From JBQTIQ01 sp052387955 (lineage in GTDB: Bacteria; Actinomycetota; Acidimicrobiia; Acidimicrobiales; JACDCH01), in contig JBQTIQ010000020.1 of NCBI GenBank assembly GCA_052387955.1, forward strand, positions 1 to 12,014: a stretch of DNA of 12,014 bases, read 5' to 3'. Position numbers and translations under genes: made by a program. Shown here in pieces: positions 1 to 6,789 of this stretch. The notes under the pieces were generated by a model, which worked only from the letters and a program-made list of their open reading frames with translations, did not search any database and was not told where the DNA came from. Each line of letters starts with the position of its first letter. Within the stretch, counting starts at the first letter, position 1.

Positions 1-81
1 TACCACCCGCCGCTGCACCTCGTTCATGTGCGGCAGCACCACCGTGAAGAATCGCGCGAGCCCCTCCGGCGTGACCTCCAC
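1..81 (-). CDS. ISAzo13-like transposase, N-terminal fragment cut by window edge
   Basis: Read on the minus strand from a GTG at 81-79, the frame gives VEVTPEG followed by FFTVVLPHMNEVQRRVV and runs off the window at base 1. A stretch of the form 'LPH-N-E-QRR' near the N-terminus is what I know from ISAzo13-type transposases, where it precedes a 'GrGG' helix-turn-helix region. That part would lie outside this window. The GTG is preceded at 6 bases by a TATCTT box, which supports this start, although the frame stays open further upstream without an ATG. Only 27 codons are visible, so the family call rests on one motif and could be wrong. The neighbouring lipoprotein-like gene, which lacks its start, fits an insertion sequence end lying between about 82 and 120. 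Confidence 0.5.
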   Translation of the reverse strand, partial: MEVTPEGLARFFTVVLPHMNEVQRRVV

Positions 82-87
82 ACCGCC

Positions 88-93
88 AAGATA
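88..93 (-). promoter_or_regulatory. Possible -10 box for the transposase fragment
   Basis: On the minus strand the sequence reads G-TATCTT, then six bases, then GTG. This is the spacing of an actinobacterial leaderless promoter, with transcription beginning at or next to the start codon. No -35 element is evident. Confidence 0.3.
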
Positions 94-118
94 CCACGCG
101 CGATTTAACCTGGCGTGG
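94..118. repeat. Small inverted repeat near presumed insertion sequence end
   Basis: CCACGC at 94-99 and GCGTGG at 113-118 are perfect inverted copies with a 13-base AT-richer centre. The repeat lies between the start of the transposase fragment and the first readable codons of the neighbouring gene's signal peptide, where an insertion sequence terminus is expected. Six bases can recur by chance in such GC-rich DNA, so a role as a terminal or subterminal repeat is only a suggestion. Confidence 0.25.
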
Positions 119-143
119 ACCCTTAGTAGTAGCGAGCGTAGCC

Positions 144-809
144 ATGCTCGCAGTGATGGCGGGGTGCTCACGAGGTGGAAGCGGCGTAGTCGTGGATTAT
201 TCACATGTCAATTTCAGGAGTGTCGGCCAGCTGGCCGACTCGAGTGAGTATGTCGTCTTTGCCACTTCGGTTGATCCTCCCATAGCTTACGAACATAGCG
301 GAGATGACTTGATGGCGTTGGTGATCGGCGATGTCGAATTGACCGGAATAGTTGCGATTCGACCGGACGCATCGTTGAGGCCGTCCGAGGGCGAGCGCGT
401 TACCGTCGGCATAGCTTTGCTGGAGACCGAAGAGACTCTGCGAGAACGGGGGGACGAGAGTACGGGCACGATCATGAACTACGAGCAGCTCGCTCGGGAG
501 TTCCCTACCGTCGATCAAGCCTTCGCTCGGGGCGACTCCCTTCTGCTATTCATGGTTGACAGCAGGGACTCCCGTGCCGACTTCGAGTTGGCTGGTTACG
601 CCCTCGTCGACGAAGCGGCTCACGCCGCGACGTTCAAGGCTATGCCAGGTGAACTCGCCGGAAGGACAGAGCCTTCGAATCGCATTCTCGAGACCGTTAC
701 GGAGAAGCTCAGGGAGCCCGCGCCATGGCGCACTTCGAAGGCATCTGACATGCCGGAGGTGTCAGTGCCGCCTGCCGATGGCCGACCGCCCCTGGCGCCT
801 CCTAGATGA
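144..809 (+). CDS. Unrecognised lipoprotein-like protein, 5' end apparently lost
   Basis: I do not recognise this 221-residue product. From the ATG at 144 it begins MLAVMAGCSRGG, ending in a lipobox-like VMAGC with the cysteine at residue 8. The same frame continues upstream of the ATG as RGPLVVASVA, which together makes a normal-looking hydrophobic signal segment. That upstream frame is open back to a TGA at 72-74 but contains no ATG, GTG, TTG or CTG. The simplest reading is an exported lipoprotein whose original start and basic N-terminus were displaced by the adjacent transposase element. The mature part alternates predicted beta strands with charged loops and includes the segment DSLLLFMVDSR. 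The C-terminus is proline-rich and may also be altered. GC is clearly lower than in the rest of the window (the line 241-300 is 50% by hand count), which suggests transfer. It may be a pseudogene. Coding is plausible but not certain. Confidence 0.5.
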   Translation: MLAVMAGCSRGGSGVVVDYSHVNFRSVGQLADSSEYVVFATSVDPPIAYEHSGDDLMALVIGDVELTGIVAIRPDASLRPSEGERVTVGIALLETEETLRERGDESTGTIMNYEQLAREFPTVDQAFARGDSLLLFMVDSRDSRADFELAGYALVDEAAHAATFKAMPGELAGRTEPSNRILETVTEKLREPAPWRTSKASDMPEVSVPPADGRPPLAPPR

Positions 810-853
810 CCTATTCCAAGGGGTGAAGGTCCGCGGTTGACGCGGCGAGAGCG

Positions 854-889
854 TCCACGATCGGTGTTGCTAACCCAAGCGATCGTGGA
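854..889. repeat. 10-base perfect inverted repeat upstream of IS982 remnant
   Basis: TCCACGATCG at 854-863 is mirrored by CGATCGTGGA at 880-889 around a 16-base loop. It lies immediately before the decayed IS982 transposase and partly overlaps its ribosome binding site, GGAGG at 887-891. It could be an operator-like or hairpin element of the insertion sequence leader, or chance. There is no T run after it, so it does not look like a terminator. Confidence 0.4.
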
Positions 890-895
890 GGATCG

Positions 896-1172
896 ACGGA
901 CACCGACCTGGACACCCTCGCAATCGCACTGTACGTGCGGGTGGATGACTTCTTGAGGACCGCCCAGAGCTCACCCCACCTCGGCCCCGGATCGGTCTGC
1001 AACCGAAGCTGAGCGACGCTGAGCTGGTCACCATGTCGGTGCTGCAGGTCGTGCTGTGCTTCGACGACGAGGCCCGCTGGGGTCGGCCACGCCAATTCTC
1101 ACCTCGGGCACCGTTCTGCCGGGCCAGCCCGGGTACAACACGCGGCTCCGTGAGGCGGTATCGACCTGGCAG
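896..1172 (+). pseudogene. IS982-family transposase, decayed N-terminal fragment
   Basis: Three successive frames together spell the start of an IS982-family transposase. Frame one (from 896) reads TDLDTLAIALYVRVDDF. Frame two (from 964) reads PELTPPRPRIGL and then QPKLSDAELVTMSVLQVVL up to EARW. A third frame (1085-1112) gives GHANSHLGH. A return to another phase at 1116 gives LPGQPGYNTRLREAV and ends at a TGA at 1179-1181. This matches the family order: N-terminal 'DL-TLA-ALYV-ID', then 'PKLSDAELLTLAV-QALL', then 'EARWLR-AR-HL', then 'PGQPGYNKRLR'. At least three indels separate the pieces. The start is ACG where ATG is expected, while GGAGG is kept four bases upstream. Nothing of the catalytic DDE core follows, so the copy is both frameshifted and truncated. 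Confidence 0.75.
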
Positions 1173-1341
1173 GTGAGGTGAGGTTCAGCTGTTGGGGAGT
1201 TGACTCCCGCTGCTGCCCCCGTCGCCATGCCGGCGCTCATTTCGATGGCGATGGGCGACGACACCTTGATGCGAGGGCCGGAGCGCCAGCGCAGGTGCGG
1301 TCAAGAGCGGCCTGCGTGGCCGGGGAACGCGGCTAGCAAAG
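1173..1341. other. Region without a recognisable gene
   Basis: I see no supported coding region here. The open frames on either strand have no family resemblance and simply follow GC bias. A short hairpin, GGGAG (1195-1199) with CTCCC (1204-1208) around four bases, is present but has no T tract. Base composition moves back towards the high GC of the housekeeping genes that follow. Confidence 0.5.
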
Positions 1342-1347
1342 TAGGGT
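1342..1347 (+). promoter_or_regulatory. Possible -10 box (TAGGGT) of the FKBP gene
   Basis: G-TAGGGT ends nine bases before the ATG at 1357, and no Shine-Dalgarno sequence lies between. The same G-TANNNT arrangement at 9-10 bases precedes hisS, rarA and alaS. This suggests a very short leader or leaderless transcript. Confidence 0.4.
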
Positions 1348-1356
1348 CTGGGCCCG

Positions 1357-1743
1357 ATGCCGGACGCCGAGAAGCCCCACGTATACGTGCCGGCCGGGGA
1401 AGCCCCCCCGGCCAAGCTGACGATCGAGGACATCGAGCCGGGTGACGGCGACGAAGCCGGCCCCGGCAACTGGGTCGACGTCCACTACGTCGGCGTCTCC
1501 TGGCGCACCCGCAAGCAGTTCGACGCATCCTGGGACCGGGGCTCGGCCTTCTCGTTCCCCCTCGGTCACGGCAAGGTGATCCAGGGGTGGGACCAGGGCG
1601 TGATGGGCATGAAGGTCGGCGGCCGGCGCCGGCTGGTGATCCCACCCAGCCTGGCCTACGGCAAGCGCGGCGCCGGCCGGGCCATCGGGCCCGACGAGAC
1701 CCTCGTTTTCGTCGTCGACCTCATCGGCGTCCGCAAGCAGTAG
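1357..1743 (+). CDS. FKBP-type peptidyl-prolyl cis-trans isomerase
   Basis: This 128-residue cytoplasmic protein catalyses cis-trans isomerisation of prolyl bonds and is expected to act as a folding helper. The first ~35 residues are a charged, proline-rich lead with no signal peptide. The single FKBP domain follows: VDVHYVG (first strand and an active-site Tyr), FDASWDRG (the FD pair lining the pocket), the hallmark GKVIQGWDQGVMGMKVGG with its pocket Val-Ile and Trp, then PPSLAYGKRG and the closing strand ETLVFVVDLIGV. All the usual pocket positions are present, so it should be active. It stands alone 67 bases before hisS, both genes having their own upstream TANNNT box. The ATG at 1357 is the only start that gives the expected length. 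Confidence 0.9.
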   Translation: MPDAEKPHVYVPAGEAPPAKLTIEDIEPGDGDEAGPGNWVDVHYVGVSWRTRKQFDASWDRGSAFSFPLGHGKVIQGWDQGVMGMKVGGRRRLVIPPSLAYGKRGAGRAIGPDETLVFVVDLIGVRKQ

Positions 1744-1795
1744 CACGCCTCCGGGGCCGCGTCCCGCGCCCATCGCCGCGCAACCGGCCCACGGG

Positions 1796-1801
1796 TAACG
1801 T
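1796..1801 (+). promoter_or_regulatory. Possible -10 box (TAACGT) of hisS-aspS
   Basis: G-TAACGT ends nine bases before the hisS ATG at 1811, without a ribosome binding site. The 67-base gap after the FKBP gene is too short for a T-box leader, so histidine control by that route is unlikely here. Confidence 0.4.
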
Positions 1802-1810
1802 CGGGCCTTC

Positions 1811-3100
1811 ATGCCCGCACCCGCCTTCCGTTCGCCCAAGGGCACCCGCGACCTGTTGCCCCCCGAGTCCGGGCGCGCCCGCGCCCTGGTTGCGGTGTTC
1901 GCGGACCTGGCCGAACGGTCCGGCTACGGCCTCGTCGTGCCGCCCATGTTCGAGGACGAGAGCGTGTTCCTCCGCCTGGGTGAGTCCACCGATGTGGTCA
2001 CGAAGGAGATGTACTGCTTCGAGACCAAGGGCGGCGACCGTCTCGCCCTGCGCCCCGAGCAGACGGCGTCGGTGGTGCGGGCCTTCGCCCAGCACCGGCC
2101 GACGCCGCCGTGGAAGGCGTGGTACGCCGGCCCCAACTTCCGTTACGAAGCGCCCCAAGCCGGCCGCTACCGCCAGTTCGACCAGGTCGGCGTCGAAGTG
2201 CTCGGCACCGACGATCCCGACGCCGATGTCGAGGTGGTCGCCCTCGGCTGGCAGCTCTACCAGGCGCTCGGGCTATGCGGTGTCCGGCTCAAGGTCAACT
2301 CGCTCGGCCTGAGCGCCGACCGTGCCCGTTACGTCGAGGTGTTGCGGGCCTACTTCGAGGCCAACGCCGGCGCCCTGAGCGAACAGAGCCGGGCCACCCT
2401 GGGCCACAACCCCCTGCGGGTCCTCGACTCCAAGCGGGCCGAGGACACCGAGGTGGCAGCGGCGGCGCCCAGCATCCTCGACCATCTCTCCGACGAGGCC
2501 GCGGCCCACTTCGACCGGGTCCTCAGCGGCCTCCGACGCCTGAACGTGCCCTATGAGCTCACCCCCCGCCTGGTGCGGGGGCTCGACTACTACACCCGCA
2601 CGACCTTCGAGTACAGCGCCGGCAACCTCGACGCGGCTCAGGACGCCCTCGGCGGCGGCGGCCGCTACGACGGGCTGTCCGAGGCCCTCGGCGGCCCGGC
2701 CGTTTCCGGCATCGGCTTCGCCATCGGCGTCGATCGCACGGTGCTGGCGTGTGACGCCGAGGGCGTCTTCGGGGCCCCGGGCCCCGCGGTGGACGTCTTC
2801 GTCATCGACGTGGTCGACGGCTCCGAGGCCCTGGTGCTGTGCGACGAGCTGCGCCGGGCCGGGCTCGGCGCCGACCGTGCCTTCGGGTCGCGGTCGATGA
2901 AGGCGCAGATGAAGCAGGCCGGTCGCTCGGGCGCCGCGGTGGCCCTCATCGTCGGCCCCCAGGAACTCGAGGACGGCACCGTCGTGGTGCGCGACCTGCA
3001 GGCCAGCGAGCAGGAAACGGTCGGCCGGGCCGACGTCGTGGCCCGCGCCCGCGATCTGATTCCTGCCCGACGGCCGGCGGACGCGATGATGCGGCCATGA
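1811..3100 (+). CDS. hisS: Histidyl-tRNA synthetase
   Basis: This is a class II aminoacyl-tRNA synthetase of 429 residues that attaches histidine to tRNA(His) in the cytoplasm, of normal bacterial length. The N-terminus SPKGTRDLLPPE is the family opening. LRPEQTASVVRAF (residues ~80-92) is the first ATP/histidine-site block, and the class II motif 2 loop FRYEAPQAGRYRQFDQ begins at residues 110-111. The HisRS-specific signature RGLDYYTRTTFE starts at Arg256, and GGGGRYDGL followed by GIGFAIGVDR forms motif 3. The C-terminal ~100 residues are the anticodon-binding domain, including SMKAQMKQAGRSGA. Motif 2 has 'EAPQ' where many homologues have 'ERPQ'; I regard this as lineage variation. The gene ends with a 4-base overlap into aspS, so the two are translationally coupled. 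Confidence 0.96.
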   Translation: MPAPAFRSPKGTRDLLPPESGRARALVAVFADLAERSGYGLVVPPMFEDESVFLRLGESTDVVTKEMYCFETKGGDRLALRPEQTASVVRAFAQHRPTPPWKAWYAGPNFRYEAPQAGRYRQFDQVGVEVLGTDDPDADVEVVALGWQLYQALGLCGVRLKVNSLGLSADRARYVEVLRAYFEANAGALSEQSRATLGHNPLRVLDSKRAEDTEVAAAAPSILDHLSDEAAAHFDRVLSGLRRLNVPYELTPRLVRGLDYYTRTTFEYSAGNLDAAQDALGGGGRYDGLSEALGGPAVSGIGFAIGVDRTVLACDAEGVFGAPGPAVDVFVIDVVDGSEALVLCDELRRAGLGADRAFGSRSMKAQMKQAGRSGAAVALIVGPQELEDGTVVVRDLQASEQETVGRADVVARARDLIPARRPADAMMRP

Positions 3101-4821
3101 TGCGCACCCACCTGGCCGGCGAGCTGCGCCCGGAGCACATCGGGAGCGAGGTCAGCGTGTGCGGATGGGTGGCCCGCCGGCGTGAGCACGGCGAACGGCT
3201 CGCGTTCGTCGACGTGCGCGACCGCAGCGGGGTCGTGCAGTGCGTCATCGACGGCGCCCACGACCTTCGCAACGAGTACGTGGTCAAGGTCACCGGGACC
3301 GTGCGGCGCCGCCCCGAGGGCACCGCCAACCCCGGGCTGGCCACCGGTGACGTCGAGGTCGGCGACTGCTCGGTCGAGGTGCTCAACGCCGCTGAACCTC
3401 CGCCGTTCCCCCTCGACTCGAGGGCCGACGACGTCGACGAGAACGTACGCCTGCGCTACCGGTACCTCGACCTGCGTCGCGAACGGATGCAGCGCAACCT
3501 CAGGGTGCGTGCCGCAGTCAACTCGGCGATCCGGGGGGCCATGGAGCGCCAGGGCTTCGTCGAGGTCGAGACGCCGATGCTCATGCCCTCGACCCCCGAG
3601 GGGGCCCGCGAGTTCCTGGTCCCGAGCCGACAGTCCCCGGGGTCGTTCTACGCCCTGCCCCAGAGCCCCCAGCTGTTCAAGCAACTGCTGATGGTGGCGG
3701 GCACCGACCGCTACTACCAGATCGCCCGCTGCCTGCGGGACGAGGACCTGCGGGCCGACCGCCAGTACGAGTTCATGCAGCTCGACGCCGAGGCCAGCTT
3801 CGTCGACGTCGACGACGTGCTGGGGTTCATCTCCGAAGCGGTGCTCGATGCCGCCGAGTCCGCGGTGGGCGAGAGGCCGCCGCCGATCGAGCGAATCACG
3901 TGGCACGACGCCATGGACCGCTTCGGCGTCGACAAGCCCGACCTGCGCTTCGGGCTCGAGCTGGTCGAGCTCACCGCCGCCTTCGCCGGCACCGGGTTCA
4001 AGGCGTTCGCGGCAGCTGCCGCGGTCAAGGCGATCCGGGTGCCGGGCGTGGCCGCCGAGTTCGGCCGCAACCGTCTCGACGCCCTCACCGACCGGGCCAA
4101 GGCGCTCGGGGCCAAAGGGCTGGTATGGATCCGGGTCGCGGCCGACGGCAGCCTCGACTCGCCGGTGGCCAAGTTCCTCTCGCCCGAGGAGCAGGCCGCC
4201 GTCGTCGACCGGACCGGCGCCGCCCCGGGCGACCTGGTGCTGATCGTGGCCGACGAGTGGATGACGACCTGTGAGGTGCTGGGCCAGCTCCGCAACGATC
4301 TCGGCCGTCCCCCGGTCCACGAGGGGCCATACCGTTACGTGTGGGTCGTCGACTTCCCCATGTTCGTGGGGCTGTCCCCCGAGGGCCGGCCCAAGCCGGC
4401 ACACCATCCCTTCACCCGGCCCCATCCCGACGACCTCGACCGCCTCGAAACCGACCCCATGGGGGTGCGCTCCCTCGCCTACGACCTCGTGCTCAACGGG
4501 TGGGAGCTGGGTTCGGGCTCGATCCGGGTCCACCAGCCGGCGTTGCAGCAGAGGATCTTCGACCTGCTCGGGATCGACGAGGAGGAAGCCCACCGGCGGT
4601 TCGGGTTCTTCCTGACACCGTTCTCCTACGGCGCGCCGCCCCATGGCGGCTTCGCCTTCGGCATCGACCGGCTGGTCGCGATCCTCGCCGGCGAGGAGAA
4701 CATCCGCGAGGTGATCGCTTTCCCGAAGACCCAGTCGGGAGCCGATCCGATGACCGGCTCACCGACCCCGGTCGACGACCGCCAGCTGGGCGAACTCGGC
4801 ATCCGAGTCATCAAACGATGA
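3097..4821 (+). CDS. aspS: Aspartyl-tRNA synthetase, probably non-discriminating
   Basis: This class IIb synthetase of 574 residues loads aspartate onto tRNA(Asp). It has an N-terminal OB-fold anticodon domain (CGWVARRREHGERLAFVDVR), then motif 1 with the family block STPEGAREFLVPSR from residue 165. QSPQLFKQLL follows, then motif 2 RCLRDEDLRADRQYEF from Arg211, a GAD insertion domain (~290-400), and motif 3 GFAFGIDRL (518-526), closed by FPKTQSGADPMTGSP. His31 and the Gly of RRPEGTANP (Gly75) match the His/Gly pair known from non-discriminating AspRS; E. coli has Leu and a Lys/Asn-type loop there. Such enzymes also make Asp-tRNA(Asn) for GatCAB to amidate. I start at 3097, where ATGA overlaps the hisS stop. 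A second ATG directly follows at 3100 and would shorten the protein by one residue. Confidence 0.95.
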   Translation: MMRTHLAGELRPEHIGSEVSVCGWVARRREHGERLAFVDVRDRSGVVQCVIDGAHDLRNEYVVKVTGTVRRRPEGTANPGLATGDVEVGDCSVEVLNAAEPPPFPLDSRADDVDENVRLRYRYLDLRRERMQRNLRVRAAVNSAIRGAMERQGFVEVETPMLMPSTPEGAREFLVPSRQSPGSFYALPQSPQLFKQLLMVAGTDRYYQIARCLRDEDLRADRQYEFMQLDAEASFVDVDDVLGFISEAVLDAAESAVGERPPPIERITWHDAMDRFGVDKPDLRFGLELVELTAAFAGTGFKAFAAAAAVKAIRVPGVAAEFGRNRLDALTDRAKALGAKGLVWIRVAADGSLDSPVAKFLSPEEQAAVVDRTGAAPGDLVLIVADEWMTTCEVLGQLRNDLGRPPVHEGPYRYVWVVDFPMFVGLSPEGRPKPAHHPFTRPHPDDLDRLETDPMGVRSLAYDLVLNGWELGSGSIRVHQPALQQRIFDLLGIDEEEAHRRFGFFLTPFSYGAPPHGGFAFGIDRLVAILAGEENIREVIAFPKTQSGADPMTGSPTPVDDRQLGELGIRVIKR

Positions 4822-4918
4822 GGAGCCGGCATCTTCAGGCCGACCGAGCGGGCGTCAGCTCGCCGGGCGGCGACGAGCGTGGGGCGCAGCCTCACCGGAC
4901 GATCGAAAGGTAGATGTC

Positions 4919-5335
4919 ATGGCTGAGTGGGGACACGGGCCGTTCGAGAACGACTTCGCGCTCAACTTCGTGGGTGACCTGGAGGAAGGCACGCCGACCG
5001 CCATCAAGGACCGGCTGCTCGACTCGTGGGACGCGATCATGAGCGCCTCGGTCCGCGAGGACCAGATGTGCTCGGCCATCGCCGGCGCGGTGCTGGTGGC
5101 CATGAAGGCCGGCGGTCCCGACCCCGGGCACGCGCCGGTGACCGACTGGCTGGCGACCGCGCCCTTCGACGTCGACGAGGAGCTGCGGGCCGGCGCCCTC
5201 AAGACGCTCGACCGCTGCATCGACGAGACCGGCAACGAGTGGTACGAGCTCCTCTTCCTCACCCTGCGCCCGCCGGAGATCGCCGCCATCCACGAGCCGT
5301 GGCGGGAGGCCCTGCGCAAAGCCACGCCCGGCTAG
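4919..5335 (+). CDS. DUF4259-type small protein of unknown function
   Basis: This 138-residue acidic protein begins MAEWGHGPFENDFALNF, the opening typical of DUF4259 ('G-WG-GPFDNDDA-DF'), followed by a helical body. No signal peptide, membrane segment or catalytic motif is evident, so I assign no function. The start at 4919 keeps the family N-terminus and has GAAAGG at 4905-4910, eight bases upstream. It lies 97 bases after aspS and just before rarA, with codon use like its neighbours, so it looks native rather than recently acquired. The 97-base gap before it shows no clear terminator or promoter. It could be read with hisS-aspS or from its own promoter. Confidence is high that it is a gene and moderate for the family. 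Confidence 0.75.
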   Translation: MAEWGHGPFENDFALNFVGDLEEGTPTAIKDRLLDSWDAIMSASVREDQMCSAIAGAVLVAMKAGGPDPGHAPVTDWLATAPFDVDEELRAGALKTLDRCIDETGNEWYELLFLTLRPPEIAAIHEPWREALRKATPG

Positions 5336-5340
5336 CGCCG

Positions 5341-5346
5341 TAGCCT
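5341..5346 (+). promoter_or_regulatory. Possible -10 box (TAGCCT) of rarA
   Basis: G-TAGCCT ends nine bases before the rarA ATG at 5356. Unlike the similar boxes in front of FKBP, hisS and alaS, a GGAGG (5348-5352) lies in between, three bases from the ATG. A conventional ribosome binding site on a longer transcript is therefore the alternative reading. Confidence 0.3.
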
Positions 5347-5355
5347 TGGAGGCTG

Positions 5356-6750
5356 ATGGCGAAGCCTGGCGAGCGCGACCTGTTCGCGGCGCGACTGGAG
5401 GACGACCTGGCCCGGCGGGCACCCCTCGCCGCCCGCCTGCGGCCCACGACGCTCGACCAGATCGTCGGCCAGGACCACCTCGTCGGCCCGGGCCGGCCGC
5501 TGCGCACGCTGATCGAGTCGGACCGGCTCTCCTCGGTGGTGTTGTGGGGGCCGCCGGGCACGGGTAAGACCACGCTGGCCGAGGTCATCGCCCGCACCAC
5601 CGAGCACGACTTCCACCGGCTCTCGGCCGTCACCGCCGGAGTCAAGGACGTACGCGAGGTCATTGACAGGGCCGAGCGGTCCCGGGCCGAGTACGGCCGC
5701 CAGACCGTGCTCTTCCTCGACGAGGTGCACCGCTTCAACAAGGCCCAGCAGGACGCGTTGCTGCCCTCGGTCGAGAGCGGGCTCCTCGTGCTCATCGGTG
5801 CCACCACCGAGAACCCGTACTTCGAGGTCAACCCGCCGCTGCTGAGCCGTTCGACGCTGTTCCGGCTCGAGCCGCTGGACGAGGCGGCGACCGCCACGCT
5901 GGCCCGACGGGGGGTCGAGGCCGAGGGCGCCACCATCGAAGACGACGCCCTCGAGCACCTCGTGCGCCTCACCGTGGGCGACGGGCGCAAGGCGCTGACC
6001 ACCGTCGAGGTCGCCGCCGCGCTGGCCGGCGGCCGGGCCGGCGCCGGGGATGGCGCGGTCCTCATCACCCTTGCCGACGCCGAGGCCGCCATCGGCACCC
6101 AGGCCCTGCGCTACGGCCGCGACGAGCACTACGACGTGATCAGCGCCTTCATCAAGAGCGTGCGGGGGTCGGACCCCGACGCCGGCCTGTACTGGCTGGC
6201 CCGCATGCTGGAGGCGGGCGAGGACGCCCGTTTCATCGCCCGGCGGCTCGTGATCCTGGCCTCCGAGGACGTCGGCATGGCCGACCCGATGAGCCTGGTG
6301 GTGGCCACCGCCGCCGCCCACGCCCTCGAGTTCGTCGGCCTCCCCGAAGCCCAGCTCAACCTGGCCCAGGCGGTCGTGCACCTGGCTACCGCGCCCAAGT
6401 CGAACCGGGCCGCGGTCGGCATCTGGGAGGCCCGGGCCGACGTCGCCGGGGGAGCGGCCGGTGAGGTGCCGGCGCACCTGCGCGACAGCCACTACCGATC
6501 GGCGGCAACGCTCGGCCACGGGGCCGGCTACCGGTACCCCCATGACGACCCCTCGGGATGGGTGGCCCAGGAGTACCGCCCCGCGGGGGCCGCCGGCCGG
6601 CGCTACTACCGGCCCACCGGCCTCGGGTTCGAGTCCGAGGTCGCGGCCCGGCTCCGCACCGCCCGGGGACCGGCCACCGCCGACAGCGGGACCGAACGGC
6701 CCCACGACGGTGGTGGTGGGGCTGACAGGGCCGATACCGGCGGCGAGTAA
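5356..6750 (+). CDS. rarA: Replication-associated recombination protein A (AAA+ ATPase)
   Basis: RarA (MgsA, the bacterial WRNIP1 relative) is an AAA+ clamp-loader-like ATPase acting at stalled replication forks and interacting with SSB. The 464-residue product has the family entry PLAARLRPTTLDQIVGQDHL, Walker A GPPGTGKTT (65-73), Walker B VLFLDEVHRFNKAQQDALLP (118-137), sensor 1 GATTENP (148-154) and the arginine finger region LLSRSTLFRL. The C-terminal half has the lid and tetramerisation helices, including DEHYDVISAFIKSVRGSDPD and AQAVVHLATAPKSN. Residues 6-10, ERDLF, sit in a flexible N-terminus and resemble a weak beta-clamp-binding peptide. The last ~25 residues are a Gly/Asp-rich tail outside the family core. 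The product is somewhat longer than E. coli RarA because of these ends. The stop TAA lies 39 bases before the next gene. Confidence 0.93.
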   Translation: MAKPGERDLFAARLEDDLARRAPLAARLRPTTLDQIVGQDHLVGPGRPLRTLIESDRLSSVVLWGPPGTGKTTLAEVIARTTEHDFHRLSAVTAGVKDVREVIDRAERSRAEYGRQTVLFLDEVHRFNKAQQDALLPSVESGLLVLIGATTENPYFEVNPPLLSRSTLFRLEPLDEAATATLARRGVEAEGATIEDDALEHLVRLTVGDGRKALTTVEVAAALAGGRAGAGDGAVLITLADAEAAIGTQALRYGRDEHYDVISAFIKSVRGSDPDAGLYWLARMLEAGEDARFIARRLVILASEDVGMADPMSLVVATAAAHALEFVGLPEAQLNLAQAVVHLATAPKSNRAAVGIWEARADVAGGAAGEVPAHLRDSHYRSAATLGHGAGYRYPHDDPSGWVAQEYRPAGAAGRRYYRPTGLGFESEVAARLRTARGPATADSGTERPHDGGGGADRADTGGE

Positions 6751-6789
6751 TGTCCCGGCAGTTGAGGAGCGCACGCAGGTCGGAGGCGG

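Noticed and set aside
1200..1445. Open frame starting TTG/ATG near 1200 that runs into the FKBP gene
   Set aside because: It is Arg/Gly/Pro-rich with no motif and overlaps the FKBP start in another phase.
1744..1810. T-box or other leader for hisS
   Set aside because: Only 67 bases are available, the TAACGT box sits nine bases before the ATG, and no specifier stem or T-box sequence is seen.
2665..4644. Long open frame of 659 codons on the minus strand opposite aspS and the end of hisS
   Set aside because: It is the antisense shadow of GC-rich third positions. The translation is Gly/Val/Asp/His-rich with no family motif, and the + strand is clearly hisS and aspS.
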